The notes beneath the pieces were generated by a model. It saw only the letters and a list, made by a program, of their open reading frames with translations. It was not told where the DNA came from and did not search any database. A stretch of 64,000 bases of DNA from Chryseobacterium sp. ON_d1. GTDB taxonomy: Bacteria; Bacteroidota; Bacteroidia; Flavobacteriales; Weeksellaceae. Numbering within the stretch: the first letter of the stretch is position 1; every line of letters begins with the position of its first letter. Shown one piece after another: positions 33,252 through 41,179 of this stretch. The position numbers and the translations under genes are program-made. The stretch lies in contig NZ_BJTC01000002.1 of assembly GCF_006829085.1 (NCBI RefSeq), positions 372,001 through 436,000 of the forward strand, given 5' to 3'.

Positions 33252-34652
33252 TTATACAGAACATGCCTTCAGCATCAGGTCATGCAGGTCTGTATTTTTA
33301 ATAAATGGCTGCAAAAGTTCATTTCCGGGGCCATAGGCCGCCACTTCCACATAATCTCCGGAATGGTCCATACTGATCCATCCTACGGAATTCCTGCTTT
33401 TCTGAATTTCTGAATACAGTTTAAAAGGCAGTTTTTTGTAATTATAAAGACCTCCTTCCTCTTCTTTTTCGAGACCGTTGTAAAAACTTAACAGATGTTT
33501 GGCTTCATCATCGTTTAAAACAATTTTGTTGCCTTCATAGATCCAGTCTTTAATGTCTTTCACTGAATATTCTTTCTGAATCTTGTTCAGAATATATTCG
33601 TTGGTATATTGATAGTCTGAAATGCTGTTAAAGTTTTTAGTAGCGTCTGTTCCATAAATCGTTCCGGGGTTGGCATTTCCATGGTCTGTAGTAATAATCA
33701 CCAGGGTATTTCCATCTTTTTCAGCAAAATCCATTACAGCTTTTACAGCTTCATCAAATGCCAGCTGATCATGGATCAGCGCAGCAACATCATTGGCATG
33801 GGCTGCCCAGTCCACTTTTCCGGCCTCCACCTGAAGGACAAAACCGTCTGGATGATCTTTCATCTGATGGATGGCTGTCTTTGCCAGCTCAGCAAGGGTT
33901 GGGATGTTTTTATATTCCTGAAGATGAGCTCTGTCAATACTGTATGGTAATGCTCCGGTATTGAAGATTCCTAAGAGTTTTTCCCCTTTTTTGATTTCTT
34001 TCAGATCATTCTGTGTTTTCAGAATCCTATATCCTTTTTTTTGATAGACAGAATAGAGATCTTTCCTGTCTTCCCTTTTAGCAGGATCAAAAAACTCATC
34101 TCCTCCACCCAACAGGACATCCAGTTCCAGCTCTGCATACATCTCAGCGATCTGAGGTTCTGCATTTCTTCTGGAAGAATTTACACAAAAGCCTGCAGGA
34201 GTTGCATGAGTAATGGTAACGGTGGTGACACAACCTGCTTTCTTTCCTGCTTTTTTATATTGCTGCCAGATCGGAAGATGTTTCTCACCGTTGGTACCTA
34301 TATTCAACGTTCCGTTTTTTACTCTTATCCCACCCCCGAATGCCGAACTTGCTGCTGCAGAATCTGTCACAATGGAGCTTGCTGAAGCAGTATCCATTAA
34401 AGCACGGGTAACCTTTTTCTCATGGTACAGATTGAGCCAGTGACTTCCCTTTCCTAAAATATTCCGGGAATACAGGTCTGCCATCGAAAGCGTTCCGAGG
34501 CTCATCCCGTCACTGACCATAAAGATGATATTCTTTGCTTTTCCTGATCTTGGTTTTTCACTGTTATTCCCGAAGCTCCAGAGATCTGATGGTGATAAGG
34601 TCAATAATCCTGAAAGTATTGCAGAACCTTTTAAAAATTTTCTTCTGTCCAT
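33252..34652 (-). CDS. Tat-exported alkaline phosphatase
   Basis: A 466-residue periplasmic phosphomonoesterase of the PhoA family. The N-terminus is a Tat signal (MDRRKFLKGSAILSGLLTL). Active-site parts are metal Asp48 in FMVSDGMSLG, nucleophile Ser98 in VTDSAAASSA, the THATPAGF block, QVEAGKVDWAAHANDV and TTDHGN, plus a C-terminal Asp-His-Ser (MDHSGDYVEV). It needs zinc, and a degenerate copy of the Zur-like box lies upstream at 34699-34711, next to the zinc-type GTPase locus. Regulation by zinc rather than, or together with, phosphate is thus plausible. Confidence 0.93.
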   Translation of the reverse strand: MDRRKFLKGSAILSGLLTLSPSDLWSFGNNSEKPRSGKAKNIIFMVSDGMSLGTLSMADLYSRNILGKGSHWLNLYHEKKVTRALMDTASASSIVTDSAAASSAFGGGIRVKNGTLNIGTNGEKHLPIWQQYKKAGKKAGCVTTVTITHATPAGFCVNSSRRNAEPQIAEMYAELELDVLLGGGDEFFDPAKREDRKDLYSVYQKKGYRILKTQNDLKEIKKGEKLLGIFNTGALPYSIDRAHLQEYKNIPTLAELAKTAIHQMKDHPDGFVLQVEAGKVDWAAHANDVAALIHDQLAFDEAVKAVMDFAEKDGNTLVIITTDHGNANPGTIYGTDATKNFNSISDYQYTNEYILNKIQKEYSVKDIKDWIYEGNKIVLNDDEAKHLLSFYNGLEKEEEGGLYNYKKLPFKLYSEIQKSRNSVGWISMDHSGDYVEVAAYGPGNELLQPFIKNTDLHDLMLKACSV

Positions 34653-34698
34653 ATTGTTTTGAAATAATTCCGAAAGTTATTGTATTAATCTTTTTATC

Positions 34699-34711
34699 GA
34701 AACTATGTTGC
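34699..34711 (-). promoter_or_regulatory. degenerate Zur-like box upstream of alkaline phosphatase
   Basis: The plus-strand sequence GAAACTATGTTGC differs at two positions from the perfect box GCAACTTTGTTGC at 36341-36353, and both are followed by ATTAA. It lies 47 bp upstream of the alkaline phosphatase start. Confidence 0.4.
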
Positions 34712-34730
34712 ATTAATTAAAAGTTAATTT

Positions 34731-35933
34731 TTAAATATTCTTTGGAAAAGGATCTTCAAAGCCTTGTTTCTGGTCAAACAGTTCTTTTTCCCTGTCAGTA
34801 ATAAGGCAATACTGGAGATCAGATAGCATTTGATCTTTATCCAGGTTCTGGCCAATAAAAACCAGTTCATTGATCCTGTCACCCCAGTTTTTGTCCCACC
34901 TGTCTTCTATCAATTTCTGGTTTTCTGCAAAGGAAGAATACTGCACTCTGTGGTTCAAAGGCATGCTGCACCACCATACCCCTGCTTTTTCCAAACGGAA
35001 AGATCCTCCGGCCTGAGAAAAGTTTAAGGCATCATCAGGTCTTGAAGCCATCCAGAACAGGCCTTTAGCTCTGATTATTCCTTCGGGATAATGATGATTC
35101 AGGTATTCCCATAATCTTACGGGATGAAAAGGCTTTCTGTCTCTGAAGACCATTGAACTTATTCCATATTCTTCCGTTTCAGGGGTGTGGTGTTCTGATT
35201 GTAATTCTCTCTGCCAGCCGGCAGATGACTGTGCTTTGTCGAAATCAAAAAGCTGAGTATTTAAAATCTTCTGAGGATCAATTTTTCCAAATTCTGAATG
35301 TAAAATAACCGCATCAGGGTTTAACTTTTTTATGGCAGCCTGTAAGAACCCAAGCGTATCAGTATCTATAAGATCTGTTTTATTTAAAATAATCACGTTG
35401 GCAAATTCGATCTGATCGGTCAGAAGGTTAACAATTGTCCGGTAATCGCCTTCCATGTCCGTAAGATCGCGATCCATCAGCAGTTCATTAGAGCCGAAAT
35501 CTTTTATGAAATTAAAACAGTCTACTACCGTTACCATAGTATCTACATAACTGAAACGGGAAAGGTCAATTCCGCTTTCTTCATCAATGTAAGTAAAGGT
35601 TTGGGCAACAGGGACAGGCTCGCTGATTCCTGTACTTTCGATAAGAAGATAATCAAAGCGGTTTTCATTAGCAAGACGTTCCACTTCCACCATCAGATCT
35701 TCACGAAGTGTGCAGCAGATACATCCGTTGCTCATTTCCACCAGTTTTTCTTCTGTTCTTGAAAGGGTGTTTTGATTTTCAACAAGGCGGGCATCAATAT
35801 TCACTTCACTCATATCATTCACGATGACGGCTACTTTTAAGCCTTGTTTGTTATGAAGAATATGGTTCAGCAATGTAGTTTTTCCAGCTCCTAAAAAACC
35901 ACTGAGTACCGTTACAGGAAGTTTCTTTGTCAT
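34731..35933 (-). CDS. CobW/COG0523-family zinc-type GTPase
   Basis: A 400-residue G3E GTPase. It has the P-loop GFLGAGKTT (12-20), the metal-binding CxCC at 71-74 (CICC), the ESTGISEP switch, the NKTDL base-recognition motif near residue 200, and the C-terminal CobW_C domain (~270-390). Relatives such as ZigA/YeiR/ZNG1 move zinc to client enzymes under zinc limitation. It starts 2 bp after the MerC-like gene and lies downstream of Zur-like operators, which fits a zinc-sparing role. The adjacent alkaline phosphatase could be a client only indirectly because that enzyme is exported. Confidence 0.93.
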   Translation of the reverse strand: MTKKLPVTVLSGFLGAGKTTLLNHILHNKQGLKVAVIVNDMSEVNIDARLVENQNTLSRTEEKLVEMSNGCICCTLREDLMVEVERLANENRFDYLLIESTGISEPVPVAQTFTYIDEESGIDLSRFSYVDTMVTVVDCFNFIKDFGSNELLMDRDLTDMEGDYRTIVNLLTDQIEFANVIILNKTDLIDTDTLGFLQAAIKKLNPDAVILHSEFGKIDPQKILNTQLFDFDKAQSSAGWQRELQSEHHTPETEEYGISSMVFRDRKPFHPVRLWEYLNHHYPEGIIRAKGLFWMASRPDDALNFSQAGGSFRLEKAGVWWCSMPLNHRVQYSSFAENQKLIEDRWDKNWGDRINELVFIGQNLDKDQMLSDLQYCLITDREKELFDQKQGFEDPFPKNI

Positions 35934-35935
35934 TT

Positions 35936-36274
35936 TTAATGTTTATGATTTTTAAAGTTAATGATATGGCCTGTAATTAAGCCTGCAGCTCCTGCATAGA
36001 TCAGGGGAATATGAACATCGAATATCAGATCTGTGAGTACTGAAATAAGGATAAGAAAAACAGAAATCCAGAATAAAAGCTTTAGCCAGGGCTTTTCTAT
36101 TTTTTTTGTTAACCTGAAAACAACAACAGTACCGATAGTAAGAAAAGCAAGATCGATATAAGGGTTATGGGATATTCCCAGCGGAATGATCAGTAATAAA
36201 GGAAAAACAATGCAATGAATCAGGCATAAAACAGCAGCGGAGATTCCTACAACATCAAGAATTTTTGATTTCAT
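35936..36274 (-). CDS. MerC-domain membrane protein
   Basis: A 112-residue protein with four membrane helices. The first carries the MerC-like Cys pair CLIHC (near residue 17-21) followed by [10 protein letters not shown]; the rest are [18 protein letters not shown] helices and a short tail ending FKNHKH. MerC proteins were described in mercury uptake; versions beside COG0523 GTPases and Fur-type genes are more likely to move zinc or another metal. It is the first gene of the pair with the GTPase (2-bp gap) and is divergent from the Zur-like gene, with two operator-like repeats between. Confidence 0.88.
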   Translation of the reverse strand: MKSKILDVVGISAAVLCLIHCIVFPLLLIIPLGISHNPYIDLAFLTIGTVVVFRLTKKIEKPWLKLLFWISVFLILISVLTDLIFDVHIPLIYAGAAGLITGHIINFKNHKH

Positions 36275-36299
36275 AATAGCACAGAATTAATTTCCTTAT

Positions 36300-36354
36300 T
36301 GTAACTTTGTTGCAAAAGTAGAAATAAAAAATTAAATAACGCAACTTTGTTGCA
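36300..36354. promoter_or_regulatory. two Zur-like operators in the divergent MerC/Fur promoter region
   Basis: Box 1, TGTAACTTTGTTGCA (36300-36314), and box 2 with the perfect inverted repeat GCAAC-TTT-GTTGC (36341-36353) lie 41 bp apart. Box 1 overlaps possible -7 elements on both strands (TAACTTTG plus, TACTTTTG minus at 36313-36320). This suggests joint repression of both divergent units by the Fur-family protein. Confidence 0.65.
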
Positions 36355-36361
36355 TTAAAAT

Positions 36362-36751
36362 ATGAAACAGGTTAGAAATACGCATGCCAAAACTGAAATT
36401 TTAAACCTTATTAATGGTTCAGATGTAGCCCTTACACACTCTGATATTCAGAAGAAATTAGGAGATCTATGCAATAGAGTTACCATTTACAGGGTGTTGG
36501 AAAGACTTGAAAACGAAGGTGCTATACATAAAATCGTCAACATTGACGGGGTGGTGAATTTTGCGAAGTGCAGCGGAAAATGTACACATGAACAGCATTT
36601 TCACAATCATGTTCATTTCAATTGTAAAGAATGTCATTCTGTAACGTGTATCGAAAACGCGATTCCGGAAATCAGTTTACCTGAGCATTTTATTGCACAG
36701 GAATACAATTTTATTATCAGCGGGATATGCCCGAAATGCGCTGATGCTTAA
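36362..36751 (+). CDS. Fur-family regulator, probably Zur-like
   Basis: A 129-residue metal-dependent repressor. Residues ~1-75 are the winged helix (LTHSDIQKKLGDLCNRVTIYRVLERLENEGAIHKI). The metal domain has KCSGKCTHEQHFHNHVHF, then CKECHSVTCIE and a final CPKC, giving the structural CxxC pairs and the His-rich sensor site. Length is near the lower end for Fur proteins. Because it faces a COG0523 GTPase and a MerC protein, zinc sensing is more likely than iron. The two inverted repeats upstream fit autoregulation. Confidence 0.88.
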   Translation: MKQVRNTHAKTEILNLINGSDVALTHSDIQKKLGDLCNRVTIYRVLERLENEGAIHKIVNIDGVVNFAKCSGKCTHEQHFHNHVHFNCKECHSVTCIENAIPEISLPEHFIAQEYNFIISGICPKCADA

Positions 36752-36756
36752 AAGCG

Positions 36757-36790
36757 AAAAGGTAAAAAACAATTTGTTTTTTTACCTTTT
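36757..36790. terminator. bidirectional terminator
   Basis: AAAAGGTAAAAAACAA (36757-36772) pairs with TTGTTTTTTTACCTTTT (36774-36790), with T-runs on both strands, between the convergent Fur and hypothetical genes. Confidence 0.75.
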
Positions 36791-36799
36791 TGTGATTGG

Positions 36800-37285
36800 T
36801 TATAAGGAAGAGATATAGACTTCTATTTTGGTTCCGTCATAATTGAAGGTACCATCAGAGTTCTTTTTGCCTAACACCCATTTCATATCTACAGGTACTG
36901 ACCATGCAGATCCTAATGAAAATCCATTGACAGATCTGATTTCATTTCCTTTTCCTGTAGTAACCGCTGAATGAAACCAGCTTTTATCAATCAATCGGTA
37001 GAAGCCGATTGCTTTTCCTGCCGGGATCGGTGAATATCCGTCCCACTTCTCTCCTGCCGGATAGTTAAAAACGGTTAACCATTTTTGTCCGGCTGATTCT
37101 GCCAGCTGAGCAGGACTTATAGATGCACCACGCATATACAATGCATATGCTACCACATCATGGCATACTCCACTGTTGTATTTCGAAATATTTTCTGCTC
37201 CTGAAAGAAGAGCATGCGCAACGGGCGCTCTTTCAGATAAGGATAGCTGAGCCTTCCTGGCTCCTTCCGGTGTGATAAATGACAT
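36800..37285 (-). CDS. hypothetical protein, possible papain-like Cys/His fold
   Basis: A 161-residue protein that I do not recognise. It has no signal peptide. The arrangement NSGVCHDVVAYALYM (Cys41 at the start of a helix), later WFHSAV (His105 on a strand) and RSVNGFS (Asn120) resembles the Cys-helix and His-strand order of papain-like or NlpC/P60-type hydrolases and amidase effectors. Residues ~60-100 are Pro/Gly/Trp-rich. It is a single gene ending at a shared terminator. The hydrolase idea rests on residue spacing alone. Confidence 0.6.
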   Translation of the reverse strand: MSFITPEGARKAQLSLSERAPVAHALLSGAENISKYNSGVCHDVVAYALYMRGASISPAQLAESAGQKWLTVFNYPAGEKWDGYSPIPAGKAIGFYRLIDKSWFHSAVTTGKGNEIRSVNGFSLGSAWSVPVDMKWVLGKKNSDGTFNYDGTKIEVYISSL

Positions 37286-37389
37286 ATACTAATAGTTTGT
37301 TTGGTGTTGTAAAGATACACCTTTCAAATTTAATCACCGGTGCAGGAAAATAAGGGGGCTTTTTAAGAATAAAGAAACCCATTTTAAGC

Positions 37390-37446
37390 TTTGGCTAAAG
37401 CCTTATCGTTTAATAATAAATATAAATCCGATGGGCTTTAGCCAAA
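37390..37446. repeat. inverted repeat, dispersed-repeat type
   Basis: TTTGGCTAAAGCC (37390-37402) is perfectly repeated in inverse at 37434-37446 with a 31-nt AT-rich centre. A degenerate partial copy (TTTGGTAAAGCC) follows at about 37465-37476. It has the look of a short dispersed intergenic element. Confidence 0.55.
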
Positions 37447-37504
37447 ACTTAGATAATATAATTTTTGGTAAAGCCATTATGGTTTCTCACCAATTAATTA
37501 TCTT

Positions 37505-38713
37505 CTAACAATAATACATGCATTCATAGCTGAAAAGTTTTCCGTCTTTAAATGTAAAAATCAAAAGTCCCGCATCTCCATTCTGGATATGATATTCATG
37601 CGGAGAAGAAATCCATCTTGCAGACAGCAGATCACCGAAATGTGTTACGAAATTCTTTTCCTCATAATTGGAATCCATACGCTCATTTCCTAAAACCAGA
37701 ACTTCACCGTCGGTAAATAGCATTTTGTAAATACTCCCGGAAATTTTTCCTTTAAATTCTTCAAAAGCAGTAATAATGTTAGGGGTTTTGTAAAAATACT
37801 GAGGCTCCCAGCCACATTCCGGCATATTGGGGATATCTTTCACTTTCTGCATCTCCAGCTTCTTCATCTGGGCATCTGTTATTTTTCCGTCAAAAAGGGC
37901 GGTTTCTTTCCATATAAAATGCAGATTCAGGGCTTTAAGTTTCTTTTCGTAGATCTTTGTTTCCGGCTTTTTTTTAAACTGATCTGCCAGAAGAAGTTCA
38001 AAATCAATATCTATTTTTGAATTTTCTACGCCGGTATTGGATTCTTTCCAGAACTGTAAGGCCTGTTGGAGGTTTTTATCCTCTATCCAGGCGATTTCAC
38101 GTAATCTTCCAACCTGTGTTAATTCCTTTTCTTTGTTTTTGCCTTTCACTGCCAGATAGTCTTTCAGAACTTTTTCGTAGGTAAGTTCAGAACCCAGATA
38201 TTTCATTTGAATATATTCCGGATTTTCATGGAAGTGGTCACCAATATAGACCCATCCATCCTGATATAAAGGAACATAATCAATACAGATCATCTCGTTT
38301 AAAGCAGCCCGCCGCACCGGTATGCTTTCTGTCGTAGGAGCTTTCCGAACACGCAGTTCTGATACCTGTACATAGAAATGCGGACATTGGAAACCCTGTG
38401 ATCCTCTGTAGAAATACTGAGCAGGCTCACCAGGTGATTTTTTCCCACGCATGGTTTTTTGCAGAGGCTGACGGTCTATAAAACCAATATCCCCGTTGCT
38501 TACCTGAACTTTATATTGTGTCTGGGTAGAGTCCAGAAGATAAACAGGTGCTTCTGTGGAAAAGATTCCTAACAGATCTTTATTATTTCCTTTTTCGCGG
38601 AAGAGATGCCCCCATTCGGATGTATAAACCGGTCTTTCACCAGATTTTTGACCCATAGTATTGTAAAAGCAGCATTGAATGATGCCGGCTCCTAATAATA
38701 TCTTTTTCAACAT
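37505..38713 (-). CDS. secreted protein with bacterial SH3-like segments
   Basis: A 402-residue protein with a signal peptide ending near NTMGQ (residue 22). Two SH3b-like parts are visible: ~50-90 (LGIFSTEAPVYLLDS, VQVSNGDIGFIDRQPL) and ~115-165 (VQVSELRVRKAPTTESIPVRRAALNEMICIDYV, DGWVYIG). The remaining ~230 residues are helical, then beta-rich, with no recognised domain; it ends with two Cys. SH3b domains often bind peptidoglycan or act in signalling at the envelope. It stands as a single gene. Confidence 0.7.
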   Translation of the reverse strand: MLKKILLGAGIIQCCFYNTMGQKSGERPVYTSEWGHLFREKGNNKDLLGIFSTEAPVYLLDSTQTQYKVQVSNGDIGFIDRQPLQKTMRGKKSPGEPAQYFYRGSQGFQCPHFYVQVSELRVRKAPTTESIPVRRAALNEMICIDYVPLYQDGWVYIGDHFHENPEYIQMKYLGSELTYEKVLKDYLAVKGKNKEKELTQVGRLREIAWIEDKNLQQALQFWKESNTGVENSKIDIDFELLLADQFKKKPETKIYEKKLKALNLHFIWKETALFDGKITDAQMKKLEMQKVKDIPNMPECGWEPQYFYKTPNIITAFEEFKGKISGSIYKMLFTDGEVLVLGNERMDSNYEEKNFVTHFGDLLSARWISSPHEYHIQNGDAGLLIFTFKDGKLFSYECMYYC

Positions 38714-38916
38714 ATTGTAATCTGTACAACCCTTTTTGGGAAAGAGTTTGTTATTATTATACGGTTATTTTCTTCAAAATTACTGAAAAAATGAAGGGCT
38801 TTCCTAAGGTTATTGTTATTCAGAATGGGTATAAATTCCATCCTATTCATCGGTTTCCATTGGGTAAAGTAAATAAAAATACTATTTTTATCGGCCAAAA
38901 AAAGTAAAGACTCATT

Positions 38917-39408
38917 ATGCCGACTGATGCTTCTCATAAGCTGATTCCGATGACAACTTTCGTACTGGAGTATTATTCACACGAAGGATATGCCGATCTT
39001 CAGATTTTGAATCTGATGAATAATTATGCCAATTTTTTAAAGAAGCGTTTGACTCTCGGAATGTTTGTTCCAGTAGACCGTAAAGGAAATATTCTGAAGG
39101 AACCTAAAAATTATAAAGAATGGAAATCCCTGGATCATAATGACGGGAAGAGAACGGATGTTGTTGGATTTGAAGAATATGCCGAATATCAGAAGGCAGA
39201 ACAGAACTGTATGTTTGAAGGCTTTAAAGTAGATTATAACGGATATTCAAAAGTGAGGATTATCGCCTCATATGATCCTTCTATTGAATTATCTTTCAAT
39301 AAAAATGATCTGATTCCTTCAGGATATCATGATGTGGAATCGCTTACTGTTTTTGACGATATTTTTTTAACATCCAGTGCGTTAAAAGCAATCGGAATAA
39401 AAAGATAA
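38917..39408 (+). CDS. conserved-looking hypothetical cytoplasmic protein
   Basis: A 163-residue soluble protein, not recognised. The ATG at 38950 (MTTFVLEYYSHEGYADLQ) may be the real start; the ATG at 38917 adds 11 residues. The middle has LGMFVPVDRKGNILKEPKNY and VGFEEYAEYQKAEQN, the end SFNKNDLIPSG and IFLTSSALKAIGIKR. It has no Cys-rich motif or membrane segment. It is convergent with the Cys-rich peptide gene behind a shared terminator. Confidence 0.6.
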   Translation: MPTDASHKLIPMTTFVLEYYSHEGYADLQILNLMNNYANFLKKRLTLGMFVPVDRKGNILKEPKNYKEWKSLDHNDGKRTDVVGFEEYAEYQKAEQNCMFEGFKVDYNGYSKVRIIASYDPSIELSFNKNDLIPSGYHDVESLTVFDDIFLTSSALKAIGIKR

Positions 39409-39427
39409 AATTTTAAAATAGATAATA

Positions 39428-39460
39428 AAAAAACGTTTATCGGTCCGATAAACGTTTTTT
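39428..39460. terminator. bidirectional intrinsic terminator
   Basis: Perfect 16-bp inverted repeat AAAAAACGTTTATCGG/CCGATAAACGTTTTTT (39428-39443, 39445-39460) between convergent genes, followed by T-runs on both strands. Confidence 0.85.
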
Positions 39461-39474
39461 GTTTTTTTGATAGG

Positions 39475-39702
39475 CTACCGTACACACTCTCCCGAATGGC
39501 AGTGATAGCCTGAAGGACACAGCCCGTTAATGCAAGGGCCGGCAGCATCAGGATAGCACCTTTCATCTGTCCGGCAATGAGAATGAGGGGGGCATAGAGA
39601 AAGCAGATTTCCAAGGCAAACGCCTACCGGAAGAGGAAGATTCAGCTCTATACCTATTTCCCCAATAATGTTCTTCAATGTTTTTCTGTTTAATTTTTTC
39701 AT
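39475..39702 (-). CDS. bacteriocin-like leader peptide with Cys-rich core
   Basis: A 75-residue peptide. The N-terminal MKKLNRKTLKNIIGE is a leader of the type seen on the peptide at 15873. The rest has eight or nine Cys: VCLGNLLSLCPPHSHC, then RTDERCYPDAAGPCING and LCPSGYHCHSGECVR, whose tail resembles EGF or knottin-like spacing. It is probably exported and disulfide-bonded. It lies 18 bp downstream of the Nudix gene on the same strand. No processing transporter is nearby. Function is unknown. Confidence 0.7.
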   Translation of the reverse strand: MKKLNRKTLKNIIGEIGIELNLPLPVGVCLGNLLSLCPPHSHCRTDERCYPDAAGPCINGLCPSGYHCHSGECVR

Positions 39703-39720
39703 GGTCTTTGTTTTAAAGTG

Positions 39721-40182
39721 TTATTGATTTTTTACTATTATTTCAAGTTGTGTAATGAAATCTTTCTGCGCCTCATTGATGTGCCGCTGTGCATCTTCTG
39801 AAGAGAACCACTCCCATCGATCTACTTCCGGAACCTTCATTATTTTACCGGATTTAGGAGGCCATTCTAATGGGAAGGTATTGCTGTAAAGGTCTGAAGT
39901 TTCAAGATCGCTGTCTAAAGCCCAGGCATAAACCGTTTTTCCTCCTTTTTGCTGAATGGGTGACAATTCGATAAACGCTCCGTCTATTGTTTTACCGGTT
40001 TCTTCTTTAAATTCTTTCAACGCACGATCTAATGGGTTTTCATCAGGAAGAATCTCTCCTTTGGGAATAGACCATGACCCCAGGTCTTTATTTTTCCAGA
40101 AAGGACCGCCGGGATGCACCAAAAAATAATACAGACTGTCTTTTTCTTTTTTAAAAAGCAAAATACCTGCACTTGTTTTCAT
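39721..40182 (-). CDS. Nudix hydrolase
   Basis: A 153-residue protein from the ATG at 40182 (MKTSAGILLFKKE); the longer frame upstream overlaps the AraC gene and is unlikely. The Nudix box is GEILPDENPLDRALKEFKEETG with Lys in place of the usual Arg before Glu, split here as its G-x5-E and K-E-x2-E-E-x-G parts. Before it lies SWSIPKG. The type resembles Ap4A or NTP-cleaning hydrolases with WPPKSGK and VDRWEWF later in the chain. It hydrolyses a nucleoside diphosphate linked to another group, in the cytoplasm. Confidence 0.88.
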   Translation of the reverse strand: MKTSAGILLFKKEKDSLYYFLVHPGGPFWKNKDLGSWSIPKGEILPDENPLDRALKEFKEETGKTIDGAFIELSPIQQKGGKTVYAWALDSDLETSDLYSNTFPLEWPPKSGKIMKVPEVDRWEWFSSEDAQRHINEAQKDFITQLEIIVKNQ

Positions 40183-40234
40183 GGACGTAAAGATTTGATT
40201 ATTAAAGGTATGAAAAAATATATAATCCGGATGA

Positions 40235-41089
40235 TCAATAGGATATCCTTTTCTTTTTAAACTCAGAGGGTGACATTTGCTTGTACGTTTTAAATATTTT
40301 ATTGAAATGGCTGGCATCATTGAAACCCAGCCTGTCAGCAATTTCACTGATGTTATAATGACTTTGAAGTAATAGTTTTTCAGCAGTTTTTATTTTATGC
40401 TGCATCACATGCTGCTGTATGGAGAAACCTGTCTGCTTTTTAATATAAATGCTGATATAATTAGAAGAAAGCATGAATTCTTTAGCCAGGTTTTCAATTT
40501 TCATTTTATCCGTATCCAAAGCATTGACGTTGATATAATACAGTATCCTTTCAATTCTGCTGAGATTTTGGGTCATCCATTCTTTGGCAGTAATATTATT
40601 CATTGTATTTCGAATCATAATGATCATGATCCCCGAAAAAAGATCAGCAGTGATCTCTTTATTATACGTGTTTTTACGGCTGAACTCATGTAGGAGTATC
40701 CCGGCCAGCTGTAGCAGATGTAGTTTATCCGTTTTACTTTTAATTACTGATTCATACACAAAAGAATGGTCTTCCATCAGAAGCTGAACCATTTTTTTTA
40801 GCTCATTATTTTTGTTGGGCAAAAGGTTTTGCCAGATATACTGTTCCGTAAATTTTATATAAATGAAACGTGTTTTACTCGTAATGGAAAATTCATGCCC
40901 GTCACTTGGCCTCAAAAGAAAAGCATCTCCTTTTTTATATGGAAAAGTGATATTGTTGAGGTGATGATATCCTTTCCCATGCTCTATGATAATCAGCTCA
41001 TAAAAGTTATGGTTATGATATTCAACGTCCCAGACTTCCTTCTCAATACTGAAAACATTAAAAGAATTAAAGTTAACGATTCGTTTCAT
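40235..41089 (-). CDS. AraC-family transcriptional regulator with N-terminal cupin domain
   Basis: A 284-residue regulator. Residues ~10-100 form an AraC-type cupin domain (YHNHNFYELIIIEHGKGYHHLN, FLLRPSDGHEFSI). Residues ~185-284 are the double helix-turn-helix: LSSNYISIYIKKQTGFSIQQHV, then YNISEIADRLGFNDASHFNKIFK and MSPSEFKKK. It is divergent from the polysaccharide deacetylase gene (90 bp apart), the usual place for a regulator of the neighbouring unit; a sugar-related ligand is likely but unproven. Confidence 0.9.
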   Translation of the reverse strand: MKRIVNFNSFNVFSIEKEVWDVEYHNHNFYELIIIEHGKGYHHLNNITFPYKKGDAFLLRPSDGHEFSITSKTRFIYIKFTEQYIWQNLLPNKNNELKKMVQLLMEDHSFVYESVIKSKTDKLHLLQLAGILLHEFSRKNTYNKEITADLFSGIMIIMIRNTMNNITAKEWMTQNLSRIERILYYINVNALDTDKMKIENLAKEFMLSSNYISIYIKKQTGFSIQQHVMQHKIKTAEKLLLQSHYNISEIADRLGFNDASHFNKIFKTYKQMSPSEFKKKRISY

Positions 41090-41179
41090 TTAGAAATGGA
41101 TTTTTACAAATTTACCATTAATTTTTACAACACAAACCGATTGATTATTGATCAATTTTGTCTTATCAAAACATTCAAA

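Noticed and set aside
38707..38937. 76-codon minus-strand frame between the SH3-like gene and the hypothetical gene at 38917
   Set aside because: It overlaps the starts of both neighbours and reads like antisense of promoter DNA.
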